Assembly (NCBI GenBank): GCA_927405585.1
Contig: CAKMJS010000003.1
Span: 61,910 to 125,909 of the forward strand
Direction: 5' to 3'
Origin: an uncultured Desulfosporosinus sp.
Lineage (GTDB): Bacteria; Bacillota; Desulfitobacteriia; Desulfitobacteriales; Desulfitobacteriaceae
DNA: 64,000 nucleotides
A model generated the notes under the pieces. That model was not told where the DNA came from and did no database searches. It was given only the letters and a program-made list of their open reading frames with translations. Both the position numbers and the translations under genes were made by a program. This document shows positions 31,990 through 41,001 of this stretch, one piece after another; the stretch's first letter is position 1, and each line of letters begins with the position of its first letter.

Positions 31990-32637
31990 ATGGAAAAACA
32001 ATGGCGCTGTACCGTATGTGGGTATATCCATAATGGCGAAAACCCACCAGAGATCTGTCCGATTTGTGGGGTAGATGCTAGCTACTTCGAACTTATTCTC
32101 GAGTCGGATAAACCTAATACTGACACTACTATAAAACCGGTTGCTAAGCCCATCATCGAACAACCGGACAAAGAAAAAGCCATTCGTCAGGCCCTTTACC
32201 GGATTTCGTACGGTCTATATATAATTTCAACACACTTTGAAGGCCGAGACAACGGTCAATGTGCGAATACCTGCTTTCAAATTACCTCAGATCCGGCGCG
32301 ATTGGCCATCGGTATCAATAAGCAAAACTTTACCCATGAATTAATTCAAAAGAGTGGGAAGTTTGGTGTTTCGGTGCTCAATCAAACAGGTCAAGATCAT
32401 GCACGACGCTTCGGTTATCGATCGGGTCGTGATACGGATAAGTTTGAAGGTTTGGCTGTTCATCGAGGAGAATCGGGAATCCTGTTGCTCGATGATGCGC
32501 TGGTAACCATGCAAGCAACAGTGTTGAGTCAGATGGATGCGGGGACACATACGTTATTCCTAGCAGACGTTACCAATGGGGAGATACTTCAAGAAGGAGA
32601 TCCGATGACCTACGCCTTCTTTAGGGCTAGCAAGTAG
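31990..32637 (+). CDS. Rubredoxin-flavin reductase fusion (Hrb-like)
   Basis: 215 residues; ATG at 31990 is chosen because GAAAGGGG precedes it at 11 bases, whereas the in-frame ATG at 31969 has none. The N-terminus is a rubredoxin (WRCTVCGYIHNGENPPEICPICG; two CxxC iron ligands). After a linker with several prolines comes an FMN-binding split-barrel flavin reductase domain (ALYRISYGLYIISTHFEGRDNGQCANTCFQITSDP, then GKFGVSVLNQT). It resembles the Moorella high-molecular-weight rubredoxin that feeds electrons from NADH to flavodiiron proteins or rubrerythrin. A rubredoxin gene follows 23 bases on. Confidence 0.85.
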   Translation: MEKQWRCTVCGYIHNGENPPEICPICGVDASYFELILESDKPNTDTTIKPVAKPIIEQPDKEKAIRQALYRISYGLYIISTHFEGRDNGQCANTCFQITSDPARLAIGINKQNFTHELIQKSGKFGVSVLNQTGQDHARRFGYRSGRDTDKFEGLAVHRGESGILLLDDALVTMQATVLSQMDAGTHTLFLADVTNGEILQEGDPMTYAFFRASK

Positions 32638-32660
32638 GTAAAGGAAGAAAGAGGTTCATC

Positions 32661-32798
32661 ATGAAAAAATGGCAATGTAGTGTGTGTGGATATATCCACG
32701 AAGGAGACGAGGCCCCCGATCGATGCCCAATGTGTGGGGCTCCGAAAGAAAAATTCGTCCTTATATCAGAGGATGATAACAAGACTATTAAAGACTAG
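32661..32798 (+). CDS. Rubredoxin-like protein
   Basis: 45 residues, MKKWQCSVCGYIHEGDEAPD, then RCPMCGAPKEKFVLISEDDN and a short tail. Four cysteines in two CxxC pairs form an Fe(Cys)4 site. The ATG at 32661 follows GGAAGAAAGAGG. It is closely similar to the N-terminal rubredoxin of the preceding gene, from which it probably arose or with which it exchanges electrons. It is too short for many gene callers. Both genes are read from the promoter at 31932. Confidence 0.85.
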   Translation: MKKWQCSVCGYIHEGDEAPDRCPMCGAPKEKFVLISEDDNKTIKD

Positions 32799-32945
32799 CA
32801 TCGACAAAAAAAATTCTAACTTGGAGTATGGAAGTCGAACTAGAAATGCAAAAAGGAACACCAAGGTCGCCGAAATGGCTCAATGACTGAACTTCAAAGG
32901 GCTTATGGACAGTTTGTCTAAATAGGTATGGATATAAAGCTATAG

Positions 32946-32980
32946 CCTCCTCATGAAGATATCGTGAGGGGGTTATTTTA
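32946..32980 (+). terminator. Terminator of the rubredoxin operon
   Basis: CCTCCTCA (32946-32953) pairs with TGAGGGGG (32965-32972), one pair being T-G, and is followed by TTATTTTA. Confidence 0.65.
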
Positions 32981-32995
32981 ACCTAGGAGGAGCAC

Positions 32996-34024
32996 GTGGA
33001 CGCTGTGGAACAGATGCGTTGGAAATCGAATATGCAAAAATGGAGCCGGGAGTTGGGTTTTACCGGTATCGGGTTTACTACAGCGCAACCCATTGAAAGT
33101 TTAGCCCAGTTGCTACAAACACGAAGTACTCAAGGGTTGGCGACTCCTTTTGAAGTCACGGAAATTGAGCTTCGAATCAACCCCAAAGCAGGATGGCAAG
33201 CTTGTCAGTCAGTCGTGGCCTTGGTCTATCCGCTCCCTTATTCGGCGTTTCCTGTGGAAGGGGAGGGGATTCTTTCCCGCTCTGCAGTGGGGGCAGACTA
33301 TCATGACGTTTTGAATCAGAAGATTAATAGTCTGGTTGAGATCATGGCTAGCAATGGCTGGCCGGGGACCACACGACGGCAAGTGGATACAGGACCTTTA
33401 GTAGAACGAGCCTTCGCTATTAGAGCAGGTGTCGGATGGATAGGCAGAAACCAACAGCTAATTGTTCCAGGATACGGTTCGTTCGTGGCCTTAGCGTTGC
33501 TCCTTTTGGATCAGGAGCTTGAACCAGATTATCCCCACATACCAGAGCAATGTGGAACCTGTGAACGATGTGTGCAGGCCTGTCCCGCGCAAGTTCTTGG
33601 GAAGGACCTGTTTGCGGCAAAACACTGCGTCTCTTATCTTACTCAGAGTAAAGAAGTGCTCACGCCTGAGGAGGGCAAAAGACTTGGCTTAAGAATATTC
33701 GGCTGTGACACCTGTCAGGAAGTTTGTCCACACAATCAAAAAAGACTAGAGGCGGAACAGACGATTTCATCTGCACTAACCACATCTTCGCTCCGGCGGG
33801 GGGTCGATCTAATGGAAACACTCAGTTTAACTAAAGGGGAGTTTCAACGAAGTTTTAAAACGACGTCTGCAGGGTGGCGTGGTAAGGGAGTTCTTCAGCG
33901 CAATGCCTTTTTAGCGCTATGCAATCTTCAAGATGGACGGAGTATACGTTGGTTGGCAGAACGCGCGACAGATCAATCGGTACCGCCGATTATCAAGCCT
34001 TATATCGGAGAGTCTAGTTGTTGA
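32996..34024 (+). CDS. queG: Epoxyqueuosine reductase
   Basis: 342 residues. QueG reduces epoxyqueuosine to queuosine at position 34 of tRNAs using cobalamin and two 4Fe-4S clusters. Seen: GVGWIGRNQQLIVPGYGSFVAL (the cobalamin-domain start of the family), CGTCERCVQACPAQVL and CVSYLT, then GCDTCQEVCPHN, giving the eight cluster cysteines. The C-terminal 60 residues are the HEAT-like tail. It starts at GTG (32996) behind TAGGAGG; an in-frame ATG lies 5 codons later. No other queuosine genes are nearby. It converges on an aminotransferase gene. Confidence 0.92.
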   Translation: MDAVEQMRWKSNMQKWSRELGFTGIGFTTAQPIESLAQLLQTRSTQGLATPFEVTEIELRINPKAGWQACQSVVALVYPLPYSAFPVEGEGILSRSAVGADYHDVLNQKINSLVEIMASNGWPGTTRRQVDTGPLVERAFAIRAGVGWIGRNQQLIVPGYGSFVALALLLLDQELEPDYPHIPEQCGTCERCVQACPAQVLGKDLFAAKHCVSYLTQSKEVLTPEEGKRLGLRIFGCDTCQEVCPHNQKRLEAEQTISSALTTSSLRRGVDLMETLSLTKGEFQRSFKTTSAGWRGKGVLQRNAFLALCNLQDGRSIRWLAERATDQSVPPIIKPYIGESSC

Positions 34025-34043
34025 GTAGCTTTTTCAAAAACTC

Positions 34044-34078
34044 AAAGGCACACAGGTCATGTAGATCCGTGTGCCTTT
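34044..34078. terminator. Bidirectional terminator between queG and the aminotransferase gene
   Basis: AAAGGCACAC (34044-34053) pairs with GTGTGCCTTT (34069-34078). It sits between converging genes, with A and T runs at both feet. Confidence 0.75.
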
Positions 34079-34116
34079 AGTAAGATTCGTTAGTTGGACA
34101 AGTACATTCGAAGCTC

Positions 34117-35286
34117 CTATAGTTTGCTTAATCTGCGTTCCACAAACTGCGAAATACGTATAAGGGCTTCCTGAAGCTGCTCTATGGAATAAGCATAAGA
34201 ACAGCGAATATAGCCTTCTCCAGAAGGGCCGAAAGCGGTACCAGGAACTACCGCCACTTTTTCTTCTCTTAAGAGTTCTTCGGCAAACGCCTCAGAAGAC
34301 AAGTTCGTCTTCGAAATATCGGGAAATACATAAAAAGCGCCTAAGGGCTCAAAACAGTCGAGACCCATTTGCCGAAAGCCGTGAACCATAAGACGACGTC
34401 GTCGATCATAAGCCGTCACCATATCGTCTTTAGCTTCAGAGGCAGAGCGTAACGCTTCTAAGGCTGCTATTTGTCCCATAATGGGGGCACAGAGCATGGT
34501 GTATTGGTGGATTTTAGTCAGACCGCTGATCAGGTCACTATGTCCAGCGACGTAGCCAATTCTCCAACCAGTCATGGCGTAGGATTTTGAGAAGCCACTG
34601 ACAAAGAGCGTGCGGTCATGCATGCCAGGTAAGCTGGCAAACGAGACATGCCTTCCTTCATAGGTGAGATCGGAATAAATATCATCAGCAAGAACGAGAA
34701 GATCATGCTTTGTGACAAATTCAGCGATTGGGATAAGGTCCTCACGACACATGATGGCACCGGTCGGGTTATTTGGGTAGGACAGCACGAGGAGTTTGGC
34801 GTTTGGTGTATACATTTGATTTAAGTCTGCGACGCGTAACCGAAAATTCTCTTTAGCATGGGTGGGCACATAACGAACACTTGCCCCTGCTAATATTGCG
34901 CATGGGGCGTAAGATACATAGGATGGATCGGGAACTAAGACCACGTCTCCGGGATTGAGCACTGCCCGCATCACGAGGTCAACTGCTTCACTGGCCCCAG
35001 CGGTTACGAGGATTTCATTCAAGGGATTGTAACAAAGTCCCAACGTCTTTGTTAAATGGTGAGAAAGTTCTTCACGCAACTCTAAGAGACCAGCATTACT
35101 GGTATACATTGTCTGTCCTTGTTCTAAGGAAAAGATGCCACTTTCTCGCACGGTCCAAGGGGTGACAAAATCCGGCTCTCCAACCCCTAAGGAAATAACA
35201 TCCTTCATCGTGGCGACAAGATCAAAGAACTTGCGGATTCCGGAGGGCGGGAGACCAGCGACATGGGAGGCGAGGTAATGATTCAT
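34117..35286 (-). CDS. Class I/II PLP aminotransferase (PatA type)
   Basis: 389 residues of the aspartate aminotransferase fold. SLGVGEPDFVTPW opens the chain. The PLP lysine is in VSGFSKSYAMTGWRIGYVAG; YPNNPTGAIM and DDIYSDLTYEG supply the cofactor Asn, Asp and Tyr, and YIRCSYAY the substrate-binding Arg. Members of this subgroup act on branched or aromatic amino acids or on N-acetyl-diaminopimelate. It overlaps the Lrp/AsnC regulator gene (35283-35780) by 4 bases, so the two are cotranscribed and the regulator probably senses the aminotransferase's amino acid. Confidence 0.9.
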   Translation of the reverse strand: MNHYLASHVAGLPPSGIRKFFDLVATMKDVISLGVGEPDFVTPWTVRESGIFSLEQGQTMYTSNAGLLELREELSHHLTKTLGLCYNPLNEILVTAGASEAVDLVMRAVLNPGDVVLVPDPSYVSYAPCAILAGASVRYVPTHAKENFRLRVADLNQMYTPNAKLLVLSYPNNPTGAIMCREDLIPIAEFVTKHDLLVLADDIYSDLTYEGRHVSFASLPGMHDRTLFVSGFSKSYAMTGWRIGYVAGHSDLISGLTKIHQYTMLCAPIMGQIAALEALRSASEAKDDMVTAYDRRRRLMVHGFRQMGLDCFEPLGAFYVFPDISKTNLSSEAFAEELLREEKVAVVPGTAFGPSGEGYIRCSYAYSIEQLQEALIRISQFVERRLSKL

Positions 35287-35780
35287 GGCGAAACCACGAG
35301 ACGTTGAATCGTCTCTTCCTCTCCCATAAGCTCGACTCCGTCTTGCTTATAGCGGCGAAGCACAAAATGAGTTGCTGTACTCTGAACGTGCTCCAAAGGG
35401 GCTAGTTTTTCGGCCACAAAAAGAGCGACTTCTTGCATGGTTTTACCTTCAATGAGCAAAGAGAGATCGTATCCGCCGGACATCAGAAAAAGTGCTTTGA
35501 TTTCAGGGAATTTTTGGATCCGTTTGGCGATTTTATCGAAACCATAGCCGCGCTGGGGCAAGACTCTAACTTCGATAAGGGCGGAAACCCTTTCTTCGTT
35601 AGTTCGAGCCCAGTTAATCATAGGTTGATAGCCGACGATAACTTTTTCCTTTTCCCAATCGATGATCCGTTTCCGGATGTAGTCAGGTGTCAATCCAGTT
35701 TGTACGGAAAGCTGTTCAGGCGTGAGGCGACAATCTTCAGCGATGAGTTTGAGTAGTCTATGATCTTCTTCAGTAAGCAT
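35283..35780 (-). CDS. Lrp/AsnC family regulator
   Basis: 165 residues. The N-terminal HTH (LTEEDHRLLKLIAEDCRLTPEQLSVQTGLTPDYIRKRIIDWEKEKVI) is followed by a RAM/ACT-like effector domain (SALIEVRVLPQRGYGFDKIAKRIQKFPEIKALFLMSGGYDLSLLIEG). It probably binds an amino acid and controls the adjacent aminotransferase gene, which begins before this one ends. ATG at 35780 follows AAGAGGTG. The pairing of AsnC-type regulator and class I aminotransferase is common in Firmicutes. Confidence 0.88.
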   Translation of the reverse strand: MLTEEDHRLLKLIAEDCRLTPEQLSVQTGLTPDYIRKRIIDWEKEKVIVGYQPMINWARTNEERVSALIEVRVLPQRGYGFDKIAKRIQKFPEIKALFLMSGGYDLSLLIEGKTMQEVALFVAEKLAPLEHVQSTATHFVLRRYKQDGVELMGEEETIQRLVVSP

Positions 35781-35930
35781 TTAATACACCTCTTTATATA
35801 AACATCATAACATAGCTAATTATAGCACGCTTTTATATAACAGGGCTAGAGTGAACTTGCCCACCCTTAGCAATTTAGTGGGGGTCGCTGGTCTCTACCC
35901 TCCCCTTCTGAATTGAGAAGAAATGTAAGG

Positions 35931-35964
35931 GATCATCTCCCATATTTACCAGTGGGAGATGATC
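35931..35964 (-). terminator. Hairpin after the aconitase gene
   Basis: GATCATCTCCCA (35931-35942) pairs perfectly with TGGGAGATGATC (35953-35964), 12 bases beyond the aconitase stop on the minus strand. The T tract is weak (CCCTTACATTT). Confidence 0.65.
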
Positions 35965-35975
35965 TGACACTTTGG

Positions 35976-37895
35976 TTATACTTCAGCTTTGGTCGCATTA
36001 AGGAGACCACCGGCAAGCAGAATTTTTGCTTGCCGTTCAGTGAGATCGTGCTTAACCCAAACTGGATTGGAATCGTTATTAAGGGTTATGGCAAACGGGG
36101 CAGGAGAATGAATAGCCTGCTGCAAGTCTAAAAGGTGTAAAGTATCCCCAGGCTGTATTCGATTAAGATCTTCTTCGTTAACAAAGGTGAGAGGAAGTAT
36201 GCCGAAATTGATCAAATTAGCACGGTGGATGCGAGCGAAACTCTGAACTAAGACTGCGCGAATTCCCAGATACATGGGCGCAAGGGCGGCGTGCTCACGA
36301 CTTGAGCCTTGACCGTAATTGTGGCCAGCGACAAGGATACTTTGCTTTAAAGCCTTGGCCTTAGAAGCAAGCTGAGCGTCAACTTTGTGAAAGGCGTATT
36401 CCGAAATGGCTGGAATATTGGAACGGAGCGGGAGAATTTTGGATCCTGCGGGCATAATATCGTCCGTTGTCACATTATCACCAAGCTTTAAGAGGATTGG
36501 TAAGCTTAGCGAATTATCGAGTGCAGGGGCTAGGGGAAGCGGCTGAATATTAGGGCCGCGTCGAATTAGGGTGTTCGGATCACCAGGAGGCAAGATCATA
36601 CTATCATCAATGCGAAACAGAGCTGGGAAATCAACCACGGGAGGTAGTCCTAAGGTGCGCGGATCGGTCAAATAGCCTGTTAAGGCACTGGCTGCTGCAA
36701 CTTCGGGACTGGCTAGGTAGATCGAGGCGTCTTGTGTTCCACTCCGACCTTCGAAATTACGGTTAAACGTTCGGACGGAAACTCCTTTCGATACAGGTGA
36801 TTGGCCCATGCCAATACAGGGACCACAGGAGGATTCAAGCAATCGTGCCCCGCTATCGAGGAGATCCGTCAAGGCACCATTACTGGAGAGCATGCTTAAA
36901 ACTTGACGGGAACCAGGAGAAATAACTAAACTGACGTCGGGATGAACATGTTTTCCCTTCAGGATCTGGCGAACAATCATCAAGTCTTGATAGGAAGAAT
37001 TCGTACAACTACCGATAGCAACTTGGTGAACGGGCAGAGTCGATCGTTCAGTTACTGGTAGTACATTGTCTGGGCTATGCGGTTGGGCAACCAGAGGAAC
37101 AAGCAGAGAAAGATCTAGTTTAATTTCTTGGTCATAGGAGGCATCCTCATCGGCAGCGAGAGGAACAAAATCTTCCGCTCGTCCTTGCGCTTTTAAGAAT
37201 AGAAGGGTTTGCTCGTCGCTAGGAAATATTGAGGAAGTTGCCCCAAGTTCTGCACCCATATTTGTGATGGTTGCGCGTTGCGGTACGGTGAGAGTTTTAA
37301 CGCCTGGACCAGCATATTCGAGGATTTTACCAACGCCCCCTTTGACAGAGAGCACTCGAAGAATTTCTAATATGATATCTTTGGCTGAAACCCAGTCCGA
37401 GAGTTGCCCTGTGAGCCAGATACGAAGTACTTTGGGGTTAGGGAGATAAAAAGCCCCCCCTCCCATCGCCACTGCAACATCTAAACCTCCAGCACCCATG
37501 GACAGCATTCCCATTCCTCCGGCAGTGGGGGTATGACTATCTGAGCCCAGTAAGGTTTTACCTGGTTTAGCGAAGCGTTCAAGATGGACTTGGTGACAAA
37601 TCCCATTTCCCGGCCTGGAAAAATACGCCCCGAAGCGTGCGGCAGCACTCTGTAGAAAGGCGTGGTCATCAGCATTTTCAAACCCTGTTTGCAGAGTATT
37701 ATGATCAATATAACTGACCGAACATTCGGTTCGGACTCTTGAAAGGTTCATAGCTTCAAATTGCAAATAAGCCATGGTTCCAGTAGCGTCTTGGGTTAAC
37801 GTCTGATCAATTCTTAGTGCGATTTCATTGCCTTTGTCTAAGTCACCGGAAACTAAGTGCGATGTTAGTATTTTCTGAGTTAGATTCTTCCCCAC
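35976..37895 (-). CDS. Aconitate hydratase
   Basis: 639 residues; GTG at 37895 is chosen because AAAGGAGG precedes it; upstream in-frame starts would sit in a hydrophobic stretch before the ribosome binding site. Aconitase interconverts citrate and isocitrate through a 4Fe-4S cluster. Cluster cysteines are in AIGSCTNSSYQD and LESSCGPCIGMGQSP. GSDSHTPTAGGMGMLSMGAGGLDVA and the swivel-domain motif GHNYGQGSSREHAALAP are also present. The length (about 640) matches the shorter clostridial and archaeal-like aconitases rather than the 900-residue AcnA type. It stands alone, with no citrate synthase or isocitrate dehydrogenase next to it. Confidence 0.9.
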   Translation of the reverse strand: MGKNLTQKILTSHLVSGDLDKGNEIALRIDQTLTQDATGTMAYLQFEAMNLSRVRTECSVSYIDHNTLQTGFENADDHAFLQSAAARFGAYFSRPGNGICHQVHLERFAKPGKTLLGSDSHTPTAGGMGMLSMGAGGLDVAVAMGGGAFYLPNPKVLRIWLTGQLSDWVSAKDIILEILRVLSVKGGVGKILEYAGPGVKTLTVPQRATITNMGAELGATSSIFPSDEQTLLFLKAQGRAEDFVPLAADEDASYDQEIKLDLSLLVPLVAQPHSPDNVLPVTERSTLPVHQVAIGSCTNSSYQDLMIVRQILKGKHVHPDVSLVISPGSRQVLSMLSSNGALTDLLDSGARLLESSCGPCIGMGQSPVSKGVSVRTFNRNFEGRSGTQDASIYLASPEVAAASALTGYLTDPRTLGLPPVVDFPALFRIDDSMILPPGDPNTLIRRGPNIQPLPLAPALDNSLSLPILLKLGDNVTTDDIMPAGSKILPLRSNIPAISEYAFHKVDAQLASKAKALKQSILVAGHNYGQGSSREHAALAPMYLGIRAVLVQSFARIHRANLINFGILPLTFVNEEDLNRIQPGDTLHLLDLQQAIHSPAPFAITLNNDSNPVWVKHDLTERQAKILLAGGLLNATKAEV

Positions 37896-37996
37896 GATAA
37901 TTCCTCCTTTGAATAGTATTAAGATTACCAAAAACAAGGCAGAACATCTAGGGTTTTACTGAATGTATACAAAATATCGGTTTAAGTCGAGCAGGG

Positions 37997-38028
37997 AAGT
38001 GGTGCAGGTTGCTCCCCTGGCACCACTT
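37997..38028. other. Hairpin in the divergent aconitase/FmdB region
   Basis: AAGTGGTGC (37997-38005) pairs perfectly with GCACCACTT (38020-38028), with an inner AGG/CCT. There is no T tract on either side. It lies about 100 bases upstream of both divergent genes and could be an operator or a leader structure. Confidence 0.4.
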
Positions 38029-38138
38029 GTATGACGAAATAGACATGTTTCCATACTAATTAGTTTGGGTTTGTCATAATTTCAGGTTATAATAGTGATC
38101 AAGGTAGAAACTTTGTGACTGGGAGGAAGTATCAATCT

Positions 38139-38354
38139 ATGCCCATATATGAATTTGGGTGTCCGGGCTGTGGCATTCAGACAACGGAATTATATAAGAT
38201 GGGTGAAAAGGGAGAGTCATTGACGTGTGCTCAATGTGGGCATGCTGGGCTGATAAGACAGATCTCAGGTTTTGCAAGTCTAGGAGTTTCCGGTGGGACC
38301 GGAGGTGGAACTTGCTCACCGGGATGTCATGGAAACTGTACTGGGTGTCATTGA
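38139..38354 (+). CDS. FmdB family zinc ribbon protein
   Basis: 71 residues; ATG at 38139 is chosen for the GGGAGGAAG site upstream. MPIYEFGCPGCG...LTCAQCGHAGLIRQISGF is the FmdB/CxxC_CxxC_SSSS zinc ribbon, followed by a Gly/Ser-rich stretch and a Cys-rich tail (CSPGCHGNCTGCH). Function is unproven; the family is named after a putative regulator of formamidase genes. The stop is 17 bases before the TrmL start, so the two are translated from one message. Confidence 0.85.
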   Translation: MPIYEFGCPGCGIQTTELYKMGEKGESLTCAQCGHAGLIRQISGFASLGVSGGTGGGTCSPGCHGNCTGCH

Positions 38355-38370
38355 AAGGGGAACCAATACC

Positions 38371-38841
38371 TTGAATATGGGTCTGAATATTGTTCTGGTT
38401 GAACCAGAAATCCCTCCGAATACAGGAAATGTTGCACGGCTATGTGCTGCAACTGGGGCAACACTCCATTTAGTAAAACCATTAGGCTTCAGTATCGATG
38501 ACAAGCAATTAAAGCGTGCTGGATTAGACTACTGGCACTTACTTGATATTATCGTTTATGAGGATTTTGCGGAGTTCGAGGAAAGAAACCCAGTAGGAAT
38601 GCGTTACTTAGCGACCACAAAAGGCGGACGAGCATATACTGATATAGCCTATGAGCCTGGGGGATACCTGCTTTTTGGGAAAGAAACTAAAGGATTATCA
38701 ACTGAGATTTTAAAGCGATACCCAGAGACTACCTTCCGGTTGCCGATGCTTGCGGAAGCCCGTTCCTTAAATTTGTCAAATTCTGTGGCAATTGTTGTTT
38801 ATGAAGCATTACGTCAATGGGGTTTTCCAGAGCTTGTCTAG
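38371..38841 (+). CDS. trmL: tRNA (cytidine(34)-2'-O)-methyltransferase, TrmL type
   Basis: 156 residues of the SpoU/TrmD knotted methyltransferase superfamily. Motifs: LNIVLVEPEIPPNTGNVARLCAATGA (motif 1 with the catalytic Asn-Arg region), YLLFGKETKGL (motif 2) and LPMLAEARSLNLSNSVAIVVYEALRQ (motif 3). It methylates the wobble ribose of tRNA-Leu. TTG at 38371 is chosen because AAAGGGG is 10 bases upstream; ATG at 38377 is an alternative at 16 bases. It sits between FmdB and tagO genes on the same strand. Confidence 0.88.
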   Translation: MNMGLNIVLVEPEIPPNTGNVARLCAATGATLHLVKPLGFSIDDKQLKRAGLDYWHLLDIIVYEDFAEFEERNPVGMRYLATTKGGRAYTDIAYEPGGYLLFGKETKGLSTEILKRYPETTFRLPMLAEARSLNLSNSVAIVVYEALRQWGFPELV

Positions 38842-38874
38842 AAACTATCATCAACCTGCGAAAGGCGGTCGATC

Positions 38875-39921
38875 ATGACATATGGGTTAACCTTTTTCAT
38901 GGCACTTGTGGTTGCAGCCATTGCTACGCCAGTGTCAATGAAATTGGCAAATAAGTGGGGAGCTATTGCCTATCCTGGTGGTCGGCATGTTCATACAAAG
39001 CCGATTCCCCGTCTCGGCGGGGTGGCAATATATGCTGCATTTTGGATTTCAGCCTTGATCATGCAAGTGTGGGATGAACAAATGACGGGATTATTCCTCG
39101 GAAGTACGCTTATTTTGGGGGTTGGGATTTGGGACGATATCCGCGGAATGCGACCCTTTGTTAAGCTTTTTTGGCAAATCGCAGCGGCATCTGTGCTTCT
39201 CGCCTTTAGCTTTTCCATGAACGTCATTTCTCTACCCTTTATGGATAAGGTAGTTGATTTCAATAAACTTGGTCTAGGTGTTGTCGGCCTAATACTAATG
39301 ATCTTTTGGGTTGTCGGATTGATGAACACGGTGAATGTTTCAGATGGACTTGATGGTTTAGCCGCCGGAATTTGTTTCTTAGTGGCACTTTTGCTGTTTT
39401 GGTCGGCGAATCGAATTGGTCAACTACCTGCTGCTCATCTTACCTTGGCCTTGGCCGGAGCACTCCTCGGGTTTTTGTTTTTCAATTTCCCTCCGGCACG
39501 TGTTTTCATGGGAGATTCAGGAAGCATGTTCCTTGGCTACATTATCGGCGGAGTTTCGATCATGGGTCTGCTTAAAACTGCGACGATACTGGGCTTGGTT
39601 TTCCCGCTGCTGGTTTTGGGAATGCCAGTGACTGATCTAACTTTCGCAATTATTCGCCGAAAATTACGAGGTCAGTCCATGGCGACAGCGGACCGAGGAC
39701 ATTTACACCATCGCTTGCTCGATGCTGGGTTATCTCAACGTGCTGCAGTGCTTTCGATGTATGGGATTAGTGCTTGCTTCGGTGTGGCCGCGGTGCTTGG
39801 GGCTAAGGGACAATGGATTTGGGCCTTGGCTATGCTCTTGGTCGTTTTTGCCTTGCTAATTATCATTCTCATGCGTAGAACAGCTATGTTGGCAGTCTTT
39901 AATCGGCGTCACTCAAAATAG
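38875..39921 (+). CDS. tagO: Undecaprenyl-phosphate GlcNAc-1-phosphate transferase (TagO/WecA)
   Basis: 348 residues with about ten membrane helices. The polyprenyl-phosphate HexNAc-1-P transferase motifs are in order: KPIPRLGGVAIY, GIWDDIRGM, NTVNVSDGLDGLAAG, FPPARVFMGDSGSMFLG and the cytoplasmic loop RGHLHHRLLDAG with the His cluster. The enzyme starts assembly of wall teichoic acid or other secondary wall polymers by linking GlcNAc-P to the lipid carrier. ATG at 38875 follows AAAGGCGG. A GH18 gene follows 100 bases later; no other wall-polymer genes are nearby. Confidence 0.9.
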   Translation: MTYGLTFFMALVVAAIATPVSMKLANKWGAIAYPGGRHVHTKPIPRLGGVAIYAAFWISALIMQVWDEQMTGLFLGSTLILGVGIWDDIRGMRPFVKLFWQIAAASVLLAFSFSMNVISLPFMDKVVDFNKLGLGVVGLILMIFWVVGLMNTVNVSDGLDGLAAGICFLVALLLFWSANRIGQLPAAHLTLALAGALLGFLFFNFPPARVFMGDSGSMFLGYIIGGVSIMGLLKTATILGLVFPLLVLGMPVTDLTFAIIRRKLRGQSMATADRGHLHHRLLDAGLSQRAAVLSMYGISACFGVAAVLGAKGQWIWALAMLLVVFALLIIILMRRTAMLAVFNRRHSK

Positions 39922-40021
39922 CTTGTTTGGTGAAAACATTTTCTAAATGATCTCTTTCTCTAGGCATGCTTGCACTTCTTTTTCGATCAATGCATATGAT
40001 GGTCGGAAAGGGGGTATATGT

Positions 40022-40981
40022 ATGCCATTACAAGTGTTTGCCTTTTATAATGGCTTAACTGAACAAGCGAAGGGTTATCCCTATCTAAAGCGTTACGGGA
40101 GTATCATCAACCAACTAGCTATTTTTGAGATTCCTATTCAGAATAACGGAACGCTCCTTGGCCGTCCAAGTCGACGACTCATTAATGAGGCCCATGGGAT
40201 GGGCATCAAAGTTATCTTGGTGGTTAGCAATCTGACGGCAGAAGGTACGTTTTCCACGGCTTTAATGGGCCGTTTGGTGAGGGATCAAGCGTTTGCCAAC
40301 CTCGTTTGGCAAAATATTCGTAATCTCTTGGTCGAGTATCAATTTGATGGTGTTAATCTTGATTTGGAAAAAGCAGCCCCTGCGGACCGTGCCCTTTTTA
40401 CTAACTTGATTAGAGACTGGTCTGCGCGGTTTAAGCGGGCGAATTTCCTTGTCTCGATTGACGTGCCTGCTAAAACTTCCGATGATCCTCAGAGTGAGTG
40501 GAGGGGGGCTTTTGATTATAAGCCAATTGGGCAAGCTGTTGATAATGTGATTATTATGACCTACGAAGAACATTGGGCGGTAAGTGAACCGGGATCGGTC
40601 GCCTCAATTCCTTGGGTTACTAGAGTCTTGAATTATGCCATTGCAAATATTCCACCCCAAAAAATATTTATGGGTATTCCCATGTATGGGTATGATTGGC
40701 CAGAGACAGGAGCTGGCCGTGTTATCGGCTATCAGCGAGCCATTGAGCTTGCACGACGTTATGGGGCGCCTTTACAATGGGATGCAACGCAACATAGTAC
40801 CTACTTCCGTTACGAGACGAACGGGGTTCGCCATACTGTCTATTTCGAAGATCCCCGTAGCTTAAGAGACAAACTGGACCTTGCGTTGCAAAAGGGGATT
40901 CGTGGCGTAGCACTATGGGAAATGAACCTTAGCTATCCTGCTTTCTGGGAGGTACTTCAATCTTATGTAAACAGAGAATAA
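40022..40981 (+). CDS. GH18 family glycoside hydrolase, spore-germination-hydrolase type
   Basis: 319 residues; ATG at 40022 is chosen because AAGGGGG precedes it. The TIM-barrel catalytic motif is FDGVNLDLEK (D-x-x-D-x-D-x-E pattern with the acid Glu), followed by FLVSIDVPA, IIMTYEEHW and MGIPMYGYDW, with GVALWEMNLSYPAFW at the end. It resembles the catalytic part of cortex-lytic YaaH/YdhD proteins but has no LysM domains and no signal peptide, so it may act in the spore or be exported in another way. Substrate: N-acetylglucosamine-containing glycan, by family. Confidence 0.8.
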   Translation: MPLQVFAFYNGLTEQAKGYPYLKRYGSIINQLAIFEIPIQNNGTLLGRPSRRLINEAHGMGIKVILVVSNLTAEGTFSTALMGRLVRDQAFANLVWQNIRNLLVEYQFDGVNLDLEKAAPADRALFTNLIRDWSARFKRANFLVSIDVPAKTSDDPQSEWRGAFDYKPIGQAVDNVIIMTYEEHWAVSEPGSVASIPWVTRVLNYAIANIPPQKIFMGIPMYGYDWPETGAGRVIGYQRAIELARRYGAPLQWDATQHSTYFRYETNGVRHTVYFEDPRSLRDKLDLALQKGIRGVALWEMNLSYPAFWEVLQSYVNRE

Positions 40982-41001
40982 TCTTATAAGGGGGTGTATA
41001 A

